DNA of 38,973 nucleotides from the NCBI GenBank assembly GCA_003165795.1, contig PMWW01000132.1, positions 14,392 through 53,364 on the forward strand. The letters are read 5' to 3'. Below the pieces are notes generated by a model. That model had not been told where the DNA came from. It worked only from the letters and a program-made list of their open reading frames with translations, and ran no database searches. The number at the start of each line of letters is the position of its first letter. The first letter of the stretch is position 1. Made by a program: the position numbers and the translations under genes. Positions 31,682 through 38,973 of this stretch are shown piece by piece. The stretch is from Acidobacteriaceae bacterium. Lineage in GTDB: Bacteria > Acidobacteriota > Terriglobia > Terriglobales > Acidobacteriaceae.

Positions 31682-32083
31682 TCATTTGCCGAAGGCAGGA
31701 GGCGCCCGTCCGCGCGGAGAGAGGCGGTAGCCGCTTAGCGCGTGGGTCTTCGCCTCGGCCGGCTGCCAGGGTCGCAACATCGTTAGCGTGAACAGGAGAG
31801 ACAAAGCTGGCAGCATGGGCAACATCGAAGCGGTGCGAGAAAACTGCAAAGGAGAAGCAAACTGCGGAATCCGCTTGCTGGCTTCTTCCATCAGTGTCTG
31901 GGTGGGATGCAGATCGTCACTGGCGGAAATAACCGGAAACAACAGCAGCAGAACACACGCCAGCGCCAGCAGCGCTCGACGATAAGGCAGTCTCTCCCAG
32001 CTCGATTGCGGGCGGCGCCGCGGGAAAATCAGGAACGCACCCATGCCCAAGGTGAACCAGACTAGATTGAGCAGCAACTCCAT
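31682..32083 (-). CDS. Small membrane protein upstream of czcB
   Basis: The 133-residue protein has two or three membrane spans: ELLLNLVWFTLGMGAFLIF near the start, RALLALACVLLLLFPVISAS at about 36-55, and a weaker one near residues 88-105. A short segment with DDLHPTQTLMEEASKRIP follows the second span. A His/Asp-bearing loop near a metal efflux operon is suggestive of metal sensing or binding, but that is inference. I know no named family for it. Its stop overlaps the longest czcB frame by 4 bases. It is the first gene of the probable czc operon. Confidence 0.6.
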   Translation of the reverse strand: MELLLNLVWFTLGMGAFLIFPRRRPQSSWERLPYRRALLALACVLLLLFPVISASDDLHPTQTLMEEASKRIPQFASPLQFSRTASMLPMLPALSLLFTLTMLRPWQPAEAKTHALSGYRLSPRGRAPPAFGK

Positions 32084-32228
32084 AGGAACGTTTTAGTAGT
32101 TTAGCATCCTCTGCGCAACCGTCGGCAACGGCAAACCTGCGCCGGGGCGAGGAATTCATCGGATATTCAAATCGGGTCTTACGCTGTCTGACTCCGGTAA
32201 CGGACCGGGTGGGAATTGGCCATGATGG

Positions 32229-33983
32229 TTATGCCGTCTCGATTCCGGCTTCGCTTTCCAGGCCAAGTTCTTTGACCGCGATCTCGCGCATCCGGAATTT
32301 CTGCACTTTGCCGCTGATGGTGATCGGGAACTCCTCGACAAACTTGACGTAATGCGGAATCTTAAAGCGAGCAATTTTGCCTTCGCAGAATTGGCGGACT
32401 TGTTCCGCCGTCAGCTCGGAGCCTTTTTCCCGCACGATCCACGCGGCCACCTGTTCGCCGTATTTGCGGTCCGGCACACCGATGACCTCTACGTCGCTGA
32501 TTCCCGGACAGGTGAAGAGGAATTCTTCGATCTCGCGAGGCGAGATGTTTTCTCCTCCGCGAAGGATCACGTCTTTCGCCCGCCCGGTAATTTTGCAGTA
32601 GCCATTTTCGTCGAGCACGGAAAGGTCGCCGGTATGCAGCCAGCCGTCGGCGTCAATGACCCCGCGCGTGGCGTCCACATCGTTGTAGTATCCCTTCATG
32701 ACGTGGTAGCCCCGCGTGTACAGCTCCCCTTGCTCGCCTAGCGGAAGGGTGGCTCCGGTTTGCGGATCCACGATCTTGACCTCAGTGTGAGGCAGCGCTT
32801 TGCCGACCGTGGTGACGCGAAGATTGATGGGATCGTCAGTAGTGGTTTGGGTGATTACGGGAGAAGCCTCGGTCAATCCGTAGGCGATGGTCAGTTCCCG
32901 GCAATGCATCTGGTTTACCACCCGCTTCATGATCTCGATGGGGCACGGCGAGCCGGCCATGATCCCGGTGCGCAGCGTGCTGAGATCGCAGCTGGCGAAA
33001 GCGGGATGCTCCAGCTCGGCGATAAACATGGTGGGGACGCCGTGCAGTGCGGTGCAGCGCTCCTCGACGACCGCCCGCAAGGTGGCTTCGGCGTCAAAGT
33101 AGGCCGCGGGAATCACCATTGTCGCGCCCGTCACCACGCAGGCAAGATTAGCCAACACCATGCCAAAGCAGTGATAGAAAGGCACGGGAATGCACAGCCG
33201 GTCGCGATGGGTGAAGCGCATTGCGTTGGCAATCAGCATCCCGTTGTTCACCACGTTGTGATGCGACAAGGTCGCGCCCTTGGGAAGCCCGGTGGTTCCC
33301 GAGGTGTACTGGATGTTGATGGCATCGTCGAAATTGAGGGTCGCCTCGCGCTCGCGCAGTTGAGCCAGCGGGACCTTGTCTCCCATTTCAAGCAACTCGT
33401 TCCAGCCCAGCATGCCTTGCGGTACGCCGTCGGCCTGTGCCACGCCCGGGCCGCAGCCGTTCGCGCCCAGGAAAATCAGACGGCGCAGATCCGGCAGTTT
33501 CTCGGCGTGCAACTCTCCGAACGGCGCCCGCTCAGCCTCGGGGCAAATCTCGCGTAGAATCTGCACGTAGTCGGCATCGCGAAAGCCTTGGATCAGCAGC
33601 AGCGTCTGACACTCCGACCGGCCCAGCGCATATTCCAGTTCGAAAGCGCGGTTGGAAGGGTTGATGTTAACCAGGATGGCGCCAATCTTGGCGGTGGCAA
33701 ATTGGGTGATTACCCATTGCGCACAGTTGGTGGCCCACAGCCCGATGCGGTCGCCCCGCTGAATTCCCAGCGCCAGCAGGCCGCGGGCGGCGCGCTCTAC
33801 CTCGGTGTGCAGCTCGGCGTAGCGGTAGCGCAGTTGCTGATGGCGAACGACCAGTGCGTCGTTTTCAGGATACGCAGCGGCAGTATCGTCCAGCACTTCG
33901 CCGAGGCACTTGCCGAGCAGCGGAACGGTTGCGGCTCCGCACGAATAGCTCAGCTTTTTCGCATTACGCGTTGCACTCGGCAT
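32229..33983 (-). CDS. Fatty acyl-CoA synthetase (AMP-binding, FadD/AcsM-like)
   Basis: The 584-residue enzyme activates a carboxylic acid with ATP to an acyl-adenylate and then a CoA thioester. The AMP-binding P-loop YTSGTTGLPKG is at about 226-236, YGLTEASPV at about 375, and the C-terminal hinge and lysine region (GRAKDVILRGGENISPREIEE and a late KFRMREIAVKEL) is intact. The layout resembles medium-chain or fatty-acid ligases rather than acetyl-CoA synthetase; the exact substrate is unknown. The start is the ATG at 33983. It is 206 bp from the aldehyde dehydrogenase gene and in the same direction; together they could convert an aldehyde to an acid and then to acyl-CoA. Confidence 0.93.
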   Translation of the reverse strand: MPSATRNAKKLSYSCGAATVPLLGKCLGEVLDDTAAAYPENDALVVRHQQLRYRYAELHTEVERAARGLLALGIQRGDRIGLWATNCAQWVITQFATAKIGAILVNINPSNRAFELEYALGRSECQTLLLIQGFRDADYVQILREICPEAERAPFGELHAEKLPDLRRLIFLGANGCGPGVAQADGVPQGMLGWNELLEMGDKVPLAQLREREATLNFDDAINIQYTSGTTGLPKGATLSHHNVVNNGMLIANAMRFTHRDRLCIPVPFYHCFGMVLANLACVVTGATMVIPAAYFDAEATLRAVVEERCTALHGVPTMFIAELEHPAFASCDLSTLRTGIMAGSPCPIEIMKRVVNQMHCRELTIAYGLTEASPVITQTTTDDPINLRVTTVGKALPHTEVKIVDPQTGATLPLGEQGELYTRGYHVMKGYYNDVDATRGVIDADGWLHTGDLSVLDENGYCKITGRAKDVILRGGENISPREIEEFLFTCPGISDVEVIGVPDRKYGEQVAAWIVREKGSELTAEQVRQFCEGKIARFKIPHYVKFVEEFPITISGKVQKFRMREIAVKELGLESEAGIETA

Positions 33984-34189
33984 GATGAATGGCCGCCTGG
34001 GCCAATAGACAAACTATACGAAAGGTCAGAGTGGGAAGCGTAGAAATCTGTGCTTGGTTTCTACCACGTTGGCGGTAGAGCAGTTTGATAAGAAACTCGA
34101 AATGAGGCGCTTTCGAAGGACTGGCCTTTGCAGGTGCTGAAAAACTCAAGTCTCCGACTGTTCTAAGGGGCATACCTTTAGGTGCCCAC

Positions 34190-35692
34190 TCAGATGGCGA
34201 CGCACACCGCTTTCACTTCGGTGTACAGCTCCAGCGCTTCGTGACCCATCTCACGGCCCCAGCCCGACTGCTTGTATCCGCCAAAGGGCAGCGCGGCGTC
34301 GAAGACGTTGTAGCAATTGATCCACACCGTGCCGGCGCGCAGCTTCTCGGCAATGCGGTGTGCTTTACTGATGTCGGTTGTCCAAACTCCCGCCGCCAGC
34401 CCGTATTCATTTTGGTTGGCTTCGGCAACCAGTTTGTCGATATCGCTGAAAGGCGAAGCAACCACTACCGGGCCGAAGATCTCCTCGCGGACCACCTTCA
34501 TTTTGGGATTGGTGTTGACCATCACCGTGGGTTCGACGAAGTAACCCTGACCTTCGCCGCGTTTGCCCCCTACGATTGCCTCGGCCCCCTCGCTCAATCC
34601 GGCTTCCAGATAACTGCAAACGCGGTTCAGCTGCTCTTGCGAGACCAGCGGTCCCATGCTGGTATCGGGATCGAAGCCGTGGCCCAGCTTGATGCCTTTT
34701 GCGTGCTCGGCAATGCCCTCCACGACGTCGTCGAAAATGTCCTGTTCAACATACAGTCGCGAGCCCGCGCAGCAGCATTGGCCGTGGTTGAAGAAGATGG
34801 CATTGGCGGCACCGGAAATGCTGGACTTCATTTCCGCGTCGGCGAAAACCAGGTTGGGCGACTTGCCTCCCAGCTCCAGCGAAACTTTCTTCAGATTTCC
34901 GGCGGCGGCTTGCAAGATCAATTTGCCGACTTCGGTTGAGCCAGTGAAGGCGATCTTGTCCACGTCGGGATGGGCCGCCAGCGCGGCCCCCGCAGTTTCA
35001 CCGTAGCCCGGTACGACGTTGACCACCCCGTCGGGGAATCCTGCCTCAATGATCAATTCGGCCAACAGCAGCGCGCTGAGCGGGGTCTGCTCCGCAGGTT
35101 TCAGCACCACGGTGCAGCCCGTCGCCAGCGCCGGACCCAGCTTCCACGCGGCCATTAACAGCGGAAAATTCCACGGGATGATTTGTCCCACCACGCCGAT
35201 CGGCTCCCGGCGCGTGTAAGCGAAATATTTCGCACGCTTCGATCCCGCGGAGATCGGAATGGTGTTGCCTTCAATCTTGGTGGCCCAGCCCGCCATGTAG
35301 CGAAACAGATCGACCGCCAGCGGCACGTCGGCAACGCGCGCCACGGCCAGAGGCTTGCCATTGTCCAGGCTCTCCAGTTGCGCGAACTCCTCCAAACGCT
35401 GTTCGATGAGGTCGCCCAGCTTCCAGATCAGGCGGCCACGTTGCGAGGGCGGCATCTCCGGCCAAGCGCCGCTATCGAACGCCTTGCGCGCCGCCTTGAC
35501 CGCGCGGTCGATGTCCTCGTGATCGCCTTCTGCGATCTGCGCCATCACTTCGCCCGTCGCGGGACTATAGGTAGGAAATGTCTTTCCCGATGCCGCCTCC
35601 ACCCATTTACCATCGATCAACATCTTGCGCGGTTTGGCGATGAACTCTTGCACACGACTGTGAATTTGCGGAGCGCTGACAGTGGTAGACAT
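34190..35692 (-). CDS. NAD(P)+-dependent aldehyde dehydrogenase
   Basis: The 500-residue enzyme oxidises an aldehyde to the acid. Family features are IPWNFPLLMAAWKLGPALATG (cofactor-binding region), FTGSTEVGK, the catalytic-Glu motif LELGGKSPN, and the active-site cysteine in NHGQCCCAGSR. A final GGYKQSGWGREMG is also present. It looks like the betaine/retinal-type ALDH class (about 490-500 residues). I chose the ATG at 35692, with GGAGGT 5 bases upstream; an earlier ATG at 35722 adds 10 residues. The downstream acyl-CoA synthetase on the same strand may use its product. Specificity cannot be read from sequence. Confidence 0.95.
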   Translation of the reverse strand: MSTTVSAPQIHSRVQEFIAKPRKMLIDGKWVEAASGKTFPTYSPATGEVMAQIAEGDHEDIDRAVKAARKAFDSGAWPEMPPSQRGRLIWKLGDLIEQRLEEFAQLESLDNGKPLAVARVADVPLAVDLFRYMAGWATKIEGNTIPISAGSKRAKYFAYTRREPIGVVGQIIPWNFPLLMAAWKLGPALATGCTVVLKPAEQTPLSALLLAELIIEAGFPDGVVNVVPGYGETAGAALAAHPDVDKIAFTGSTEVGKLILQAAAGNLKKVSLELGGKSPNLVFADAEMKSSISGAANAIFFNHGQCCCAGSRLYVEQDIFDDVVEGIAEHAKGIKLGHGFDPDTSMGPLVSQEQLNRVCSYLEAGLSEGAEAIVGGKRGEGQGYFVEPTVMVNTNPKMKVVREEIFGPVVVASPFSDIDKLVAEANQNEYGLAAGVWTTDISKAHRIAEKLRAGTVWINCYNVFDAALPFGGYKQSGWGREMGHEALELYTEVKAVCVAI

Positions 35693-35933
35693 AAGAACCT
35701 CCAGGAGCAGAACTATCTGCACTTGCGAGCGTCGCGAGTGATCGCGTCACCTTGCTGGAATGCCGGGTTTGTATCGCGCAGGCACAGTCAATGCGCCGAC
35801 GACGGATGCCCACATCCTTGCGGGAGAGTCTATCAGAGGAATATGAGACGTGCGAAGCGGCGATTGGAACTTCGGTCTAAGGTGTTTTGAAGGGACGCAG
35901 TTTCATCAACGCCGTTGCGAATCTTTTTATGTT

Positions 35934-35967
35934 TGTCATCCCGAGCGAAGCCGAGGGATCTGCGGTT
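35934..35967. repeat. Class B core repeat, copy in the ALDH-STAS gap
   Basis: This 34-base segment, starting TGTCATCCCGAGCGAAGC and ending GATCTGCGGTT, matches 38419-38452 inside argS at 33 of 34 positions. It lies in the 323-bp intergenic region between the STAS gene and the aldehyde dehydrogenase gene. I see nothing else recognisable in that region. Confidence 0.75.
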
Positions 35968-36015
35968 CCCTTTCCCGCGTTGCGCTCATGCTGGCCGCAA
36001 GACCTGCGCACGGTA

Positions 36016-36366
36016 CTAGCCGCCACTCACCTGTGCCAGCGCTGCCTGCACATCGGGCGCGAGGATGAATAACTGATCGACGCGCGTGACCTTCAGAGAG
36101 GTAAGCAGCCGGTCGTTGGCCCCGACCAGGACCAGCTTGCGGCCCGAGTTCTCGCGTGAGACGTGCGCCCCCACCAGGCAACCGATGCCGGCCGAATCAA
36201 TGTAGGGCATGTCGGCAACGTCGATGATCAGCAGGTTGGAGTTATCGGAGCGCACCATGGTCTGAAGCGGAAAGAAATTGCCTAGTAGCAGCGGCCCACG
36301 AAGGCGAAGCACGGTGGCCCCGGAAGCGTCGCCGATTTTCTCTATTTCCAATGGTTTCTCTTGCAT
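36016..36366 (-). CDS. STAS-domain anti-anti-sigma factor-like protein
   Basis: The 116-residue protein has a single STAS domain. Features are VLRLRGPLLLGNFFPLQTMVRS, DVADMPYIDSAGIGCLVGAHV with the conserved phospho-acceptor Ser in the DSAGIG motif, then RKLVLVGANDRLLTSLKVTRVDQLF. Such proteins are switched by an anti-sigma kinase, but no kinase or sigma factor is nearby. I chose the ATG at 36366; another at 36402 adds 12 residues and no ribosome site distinguishes them clearly. It is divergent from the dienelactone hydrolase gene with about 165 bp between starts. Confidence 0.88.
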   Translation of the reverse strand: MQEKPLEIEKIGDASGATVLRLRGPLLLGNFFPLQTMVRSDNSNLLIIDVADMPYIDSAGIGCLVGAHVSRENSGRKLVLVGANDRLLTSLKVTRVDQLFILAPDVQAALAQVSGG

Positions 36367-36532
36367 AGCCGACAATTCTATAATGCCCCGGTTCTCGCGC
36401 AAGTGTTAATTTCCGGTTACAAAAATACTGAAGGCTGCGATCAGGAGGCCGCTGGCATCCCACAACCTCTATGCTGGAATGGGAACAGCGAACCGGATCT
36501 GATTCGCGTTCCGAAATCATGGAGAAAGAAAA

Positions 36533-37234
36533 ATGTCTGATATTCAATCGGAATATGTGGAGCTGTCGGTCGCAGATGGCAGCACGATGCGCGCCTGGTT
36601 TACGCATCCGGCGAAGGAAGAAACCCGCGCAGGCTTGATGGTCTTTCAAGAAGCCTTTGGCGTCAACCCTCACATCCGCTCCGTAGCCGACCGATTTGCG
36701 AGAGCCGGATATGCGGCAATCGCTCCCGAGCTTTATCACCGCTCGTCGCTTGGCTTTGAGGGCAGCTACGACGACATGGCGCCCGCCATTGCACTGGCAA
36801 GGCAACTGAAACCGGAAGATACCGAGAACGACATCCGTGCTACCCACGCCTTTCTGCGCGGGCGCGTGGGCGACAACATCGCCTGCGTTGGCTATTGCAT
36901 GGGAGGACGAGTCTCGTTCCTGGCTAACATAACCGCGCCCGTGCGCGCGGCGGTTTCCTATTACGGCGGGGGCGCCGATGTCGTCGGTCGTGCCGCGGAA
37001 TGCTCCGCGCCCATGCTGTTCTTCTGGGGAGAGCAGGACCAGCACATCGGCAGCGAACATCGCCAGAAGGTCGCCGAGGGAATGCAGGCTTCCAAGCACC
37101 CGTCGGTGCAGGTCACCTTTTCCAACGCGGACCACGGGTTCTTTTGCGATCAGCGTTCCGGCTATAATCCTGCAGCCGCAAAGCTGTCGTGGGACCTGAC
37201 CCTGTCGTTCTTCGAGCAATACCTCGACAAGTAG
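36533..37234 (+). CDS. Dienelactone hydrolase family protein
   Basis: The 233-residue alpha/beta hydrolase has the dienelactone hydrolase layout. The nucleophile is Cys in GYCMGGRVS (about residue 123), the acid is in FFWGEQDQHIG, and the His is in NADHGFFCD, giving a complete Cys-Asp-His triad. An N-terminal FQEAFGVNPHIR with the family Glu is also present. Members hydrolyse dienelactones or other esters; here the substrate is unknown and no aromatic-degradation genes are near. The ATG at 36533 has GGAGAAAG just upstream. Length is typical. It stands alone between the divergent STAS gene and the convergent argS. Confidence 0.94.
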   Translation: MSDIQSEYVELSVADGSTMRAWFTHPAKEETRAGLMVFQEAFGVNPHIRSVADRFARAGYAAIAPELYHRSSLGFEGSYDDMAPAIALARQLKPEDTENDIRATHAFLRGRVGDNIACVGYCMGGRVSFLANITAPVRAAVSYYGGGADVVGRAAECSAPMLFFWGEQDQHIGSEHRQKVAEGMQASKHPSVQVTFSNADHGFFCDQRSGYNPAAAKLSWDLTLSFFEQYLDK

Positions 37235-37287
37235 AATTCCTCGCATCGCATGTCGAAGCGGCGCCGCCTGTCAGCGAGCATCCACGC

Positions 37288-38973
37288 TCACATAACCGGT
37301 GGGACGGTAATTCCCATCACCGCCAACACGCGCATAAGTTCGCGGCGGACTACGGCAGCAGTGGCCAATAGAAATTTCTTTCGATCCTCATCGGCCTCGG
37401 TGAGGATGTGGTGGCGATGATAAAAATTGTTGAACTGCTGCGCCAGTTGAAAAGCATGCTTGGCGGCGAACGCCGGCTCGGTGGTCGCAATGCATTGTTC
37501 AATAACGAATGAGGTCTTGCCGGCCAACAGCCATAGCTCCCAGATTTCGGTGCCGCTATCGGCGGCGAAATGGCGGGCGTAATCCACGTCGGCAGCCAGC
37601 GCCTGCTCGGGATCGATGCCGGCTTTCTTGAATATGCTCTCGGCTCTTACCACAGCGTACTGGATGTACGGGCCAGTTTCACCTTCAAACGCAAGCGCGT
37701 CGCTCAAGTCAAATGCAATTACCGTCGCTCGGGTGTATTTCAACATGAAATATCGAAGAGCCCCTGTGGAAACAATCTTTGCGATCCTAGAGGCGGGATC
37801 GGTCCAATTTGTGATTGCGTTTTGGACATCTTGAACAATAGCGTCATTTCCTTGCATAGCCTGTTGCGCTGCGTCACGATAGAGCGCCTGGTCGTCCATC
37901 TCCGGATTGCCCGCGATCACCTTGACCCTAGCTTTATGGATCGCCGCGTCGAGCAGGTCGTCGGCCTTAACGCCAAAACCCTTACGTCCAGATACCTCAA
38001 TGTAGGACTTGGCGCGATCTTCTTCCTTGATCTCGTAACCGAGCTCCAGCGCGCAGCGCGGCGTGAGCGCAACCATCTCATAGGAGAAATGCGTGTAATG
38101 CGCGGCTTGTTCGGTATAACCGAGCAGGCGGATGGCCTCGACCACGGTATTCTGCGGATCGGCCTGCCGCGAGTCGATGACGTTGTAGATGGCCGCCACA
38201 TTTCCGAAGTGCGGATGGTCAGGCTCTCCCAGCTCGGCGGAGATCCAGACTTCATGCTGGTTGGGATAGCGGTAGAAGCGGCGATAGCCGAAGTCGCGCC
38301 CCAGCAGACCAAACTTCCACAAGTGATACGCAATGTCTTTGCCGACATAGCCCACGGTGCCGTTGGAGCGCACGATGACCTTGGCGTCTTCGTCGGGCCC
38401 GATCTTTTCGGCTTCATCTGTCACCCCGAGCGAAGCCGAGGGATCTGCGGTTTCCGGGTGTCCCATCCAAGCTTCTCTTGCTTGGGTGGGGGTTTTCGTT
38501 GATAACGCGGAGTCCTCTATTTGTCGAGACAACTTCGGCCGCGTCATCACCCAGCAACCTTTATTCTTGCCCTCGGTCTCGAAATAGAGCACGCCTTTCT
38601 GTTTCATCAGCTCAAACGCCGACTCCCAGAAATGTAAGCGCAGGATTTCGCTTTCGCGCGGCAGAAAGTCGTATTCGATGTCCAACCGGTCCATGGTTTC
38701 CAGATGCCGCAGCAGAACTGCCCTCGAGATGAGTTCAGCAATCTCCGCCAGCTCGTTGCTGCCCTGCTCAATCGCGTGTAGCGCGTCCGACCGCGCCTTC
38801 AACCGCTCCTTGTCGCCTTCGTACCATTGGGAGACACGAGCGTACAAATCCCAACAGTAATAATCGAAACGCGATGTGGAATCGATAAGCGCCACAATGT
38901 CAGACTTCGACTTGCTTTGCAGTTGGGTAAAGCCGACGACCACGTCAGCAACCTGCACGCCGGTGTTGTCGAT
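37288..38973 (-). CDS. argS: Arginyl-tRNA synthetase (5' end beyond the window)
   Basis: ArgS charges tRNA-Arg. The frame enters at the window edge with IDNTGVQVADVVVGF, so the N-terminal domain and HIGH region are missing here. What remains is over 560 residues: the central catalytic part with FETEGKNKGCWVM and SNGTVGYVGKDIAYHLWKFGLLG, then EVSGRKGFGVKADDLL as the KMSKS-type loop. The DALR anticodon-binding domain (YIQYAVVRAESIF through LMRVLAVMGITVPPVM) closes the protein. Between CWVM and AKVIVRSNGTV lie about 45 residues of low-complexity sequence. Part of it (ETADPSASLGVTDEAEK) is encoded by the class B repeat at 38419-38452, read in frame. This ArgS resembles the archaeal/eukaryotic-type subfamily more than E. 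coli ArgS. Confidence 0.93.
   Translation of the reverse strand: MDNTGVQVADVVVGFTQLQSKSKSDIVALIDSTSRFDYYCWDLYARVSQWYEGDKERLKARSDALHAIEQGSNELAEIAELISRAVLLRHLETMDRLDIEYDFLPRESEILRLHFWESAFELMKQKGVLYFETEGKNKGCWVMTRPKLSRQIEDSALSTKTPTQAREAWMGHPETADPSASLGVTDEAEKIGPDEDAKVIVRSNGTVGYVGKDIAYHLWKFGLLGRDFGYRRFYRYPNQHEVWISAELGEPDHPHFGNVAAIYNVIDSRQADPQNTVVEAIRLLGYTEQAAHYTHFSYEMVALTPRCALELGYEIKEEDRAKSYIEVSGRKGFGVKADDLLDAAIHKARVKVIAGNPEMDDQALYRDAAQQAMQGNDAIVQDVQNAITNWTDPASRIAKIVSTGALRYFMLKYTRATVIAFDLSDALAFEGETGPYIQYAVVRAESIFKKAGIDPEQALAADVDYARHFAADSGTEIWELWLLAGKTSFVIEQCIATTEPAFAAKHAFQLAQQFNNFYHRHHILTEADEDRKKFLLATAAVVRRELMRVLAVMGITVPPVM
38419..38452. repeat. Class B core repeat inside argS
   Basis: This segment is 33/34 identical to the intergenic copy at 35934-35967, and it lies inside the argS reading frame without breaking it. 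The reading strand gives the residues ADPSASLGVTD. Flanking bases (to about 38530) also encode low-complexity residues (STKTPTQAREAWMGHP) that look like more repeat-derived sequence. Confidence 0.8.

Noticed and set aside
36242-37246. 334-residue frame antisense to the dienelactone hydrolase gene and the start of the STAS gene
   Set aside because: Both real genes have complete motifs; the antisense protein has none.
1-38973. tRNA, rRNA, riboswitch, prophage or insertion-sequence genes
   Set aside because: I found no cloverleaf with a GTTCRA-type arm, no rRNA-like stretch, no recognised riboswitch core and no transposase, integrase or phage structural gene; this was by eye, so small RNAs may be missed.

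Overview
This GC-rich window is a densely packed bacterial chromosome segment. I infer an Acidobacteriota member (Terriglobia/Koribacter-like) from three things: the mix of protein families (class IV-type histone-deacetylase homologue, stand-alone cofG/cofH for F420, CzcBAC efflux, MacB/FtsX transporters without linked regulators), the archaeal/eukaryote-like ArgS, and above all the many short palindromic repeats between genes. That assignment is recall and inference, not a search result. I see no phage, transposase, CRISPR array, rRNA or tRNA gene.

Layout. Positions 1-7.7 kb hold a glycosyltransferase-like gene, a single-domain response regulator, an orphan DppC-type permease, a small secreted protein, an HDAC-family deacetylase, ffh (SRP54) and a secreted PQQ-type beta-propeller with a clear terminator. 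From 8.6 to 15.5 kb lies an essentially complete coenzyme F420 module, all on the + strand: a flavin-reductase-like protein, cofG, cofD, cofC, cofE, cofH and an F420H2:NADP oxidoreductase. A MbcA/ParS-type antitoxin and RES toxin pair follows directly. From 16.6 to 21.9 kb the - strand carries an RND-type adaptor, an ABC ATPase and two FtsX-like permeases, spread apart by repeat-filled spacers. From 22 to 25.3 kb are two exported proteins of unknown function, an AlkA-like DNA glycosylase and recX. From 25.7 to 32.1 kb is a heavy-metal efflux operon (small membrane protein, czcB, czcA, czcC). The right end holds an acyl-CoA synthetase, an aldehyde dehydrogenase, a STAS protein, a dienelactone hydrolase and the 5'-truncated argS.

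How the genes work together. CofG and CofH build the deazaflavin Fo, CofC and CofD activate and attach the phospho-acid side chain, CofE adds glutamates, and the Fno homologue charges F420 from NADPH or the reverse. The two transport modules are separate envelope systems.

The most unusual signal is the repeat landscape. Four classes are visible: (i) long inverted-repeat elements with about 30-bp ends beginning TTGTGTCAGGGC or TTTGTATCAGGGC; (ii) TGTCATCCTGAGCG-type elements; (iii) a 176-bp element with 24-bp inverted ends; and (iv) degenerate heptanucleotide arrays (consensus near GCTAATT) butting against gene ends, usually as inverted pairs. Some of these elements lie inside protein-coding genes in frame: one inside argS, one in the 5' part of czcC, and one forming the C-terminus and stop codon of cofG. 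This resembles the Rickettsia palindromic element phenomenon and is my main candidate for something under-described here.
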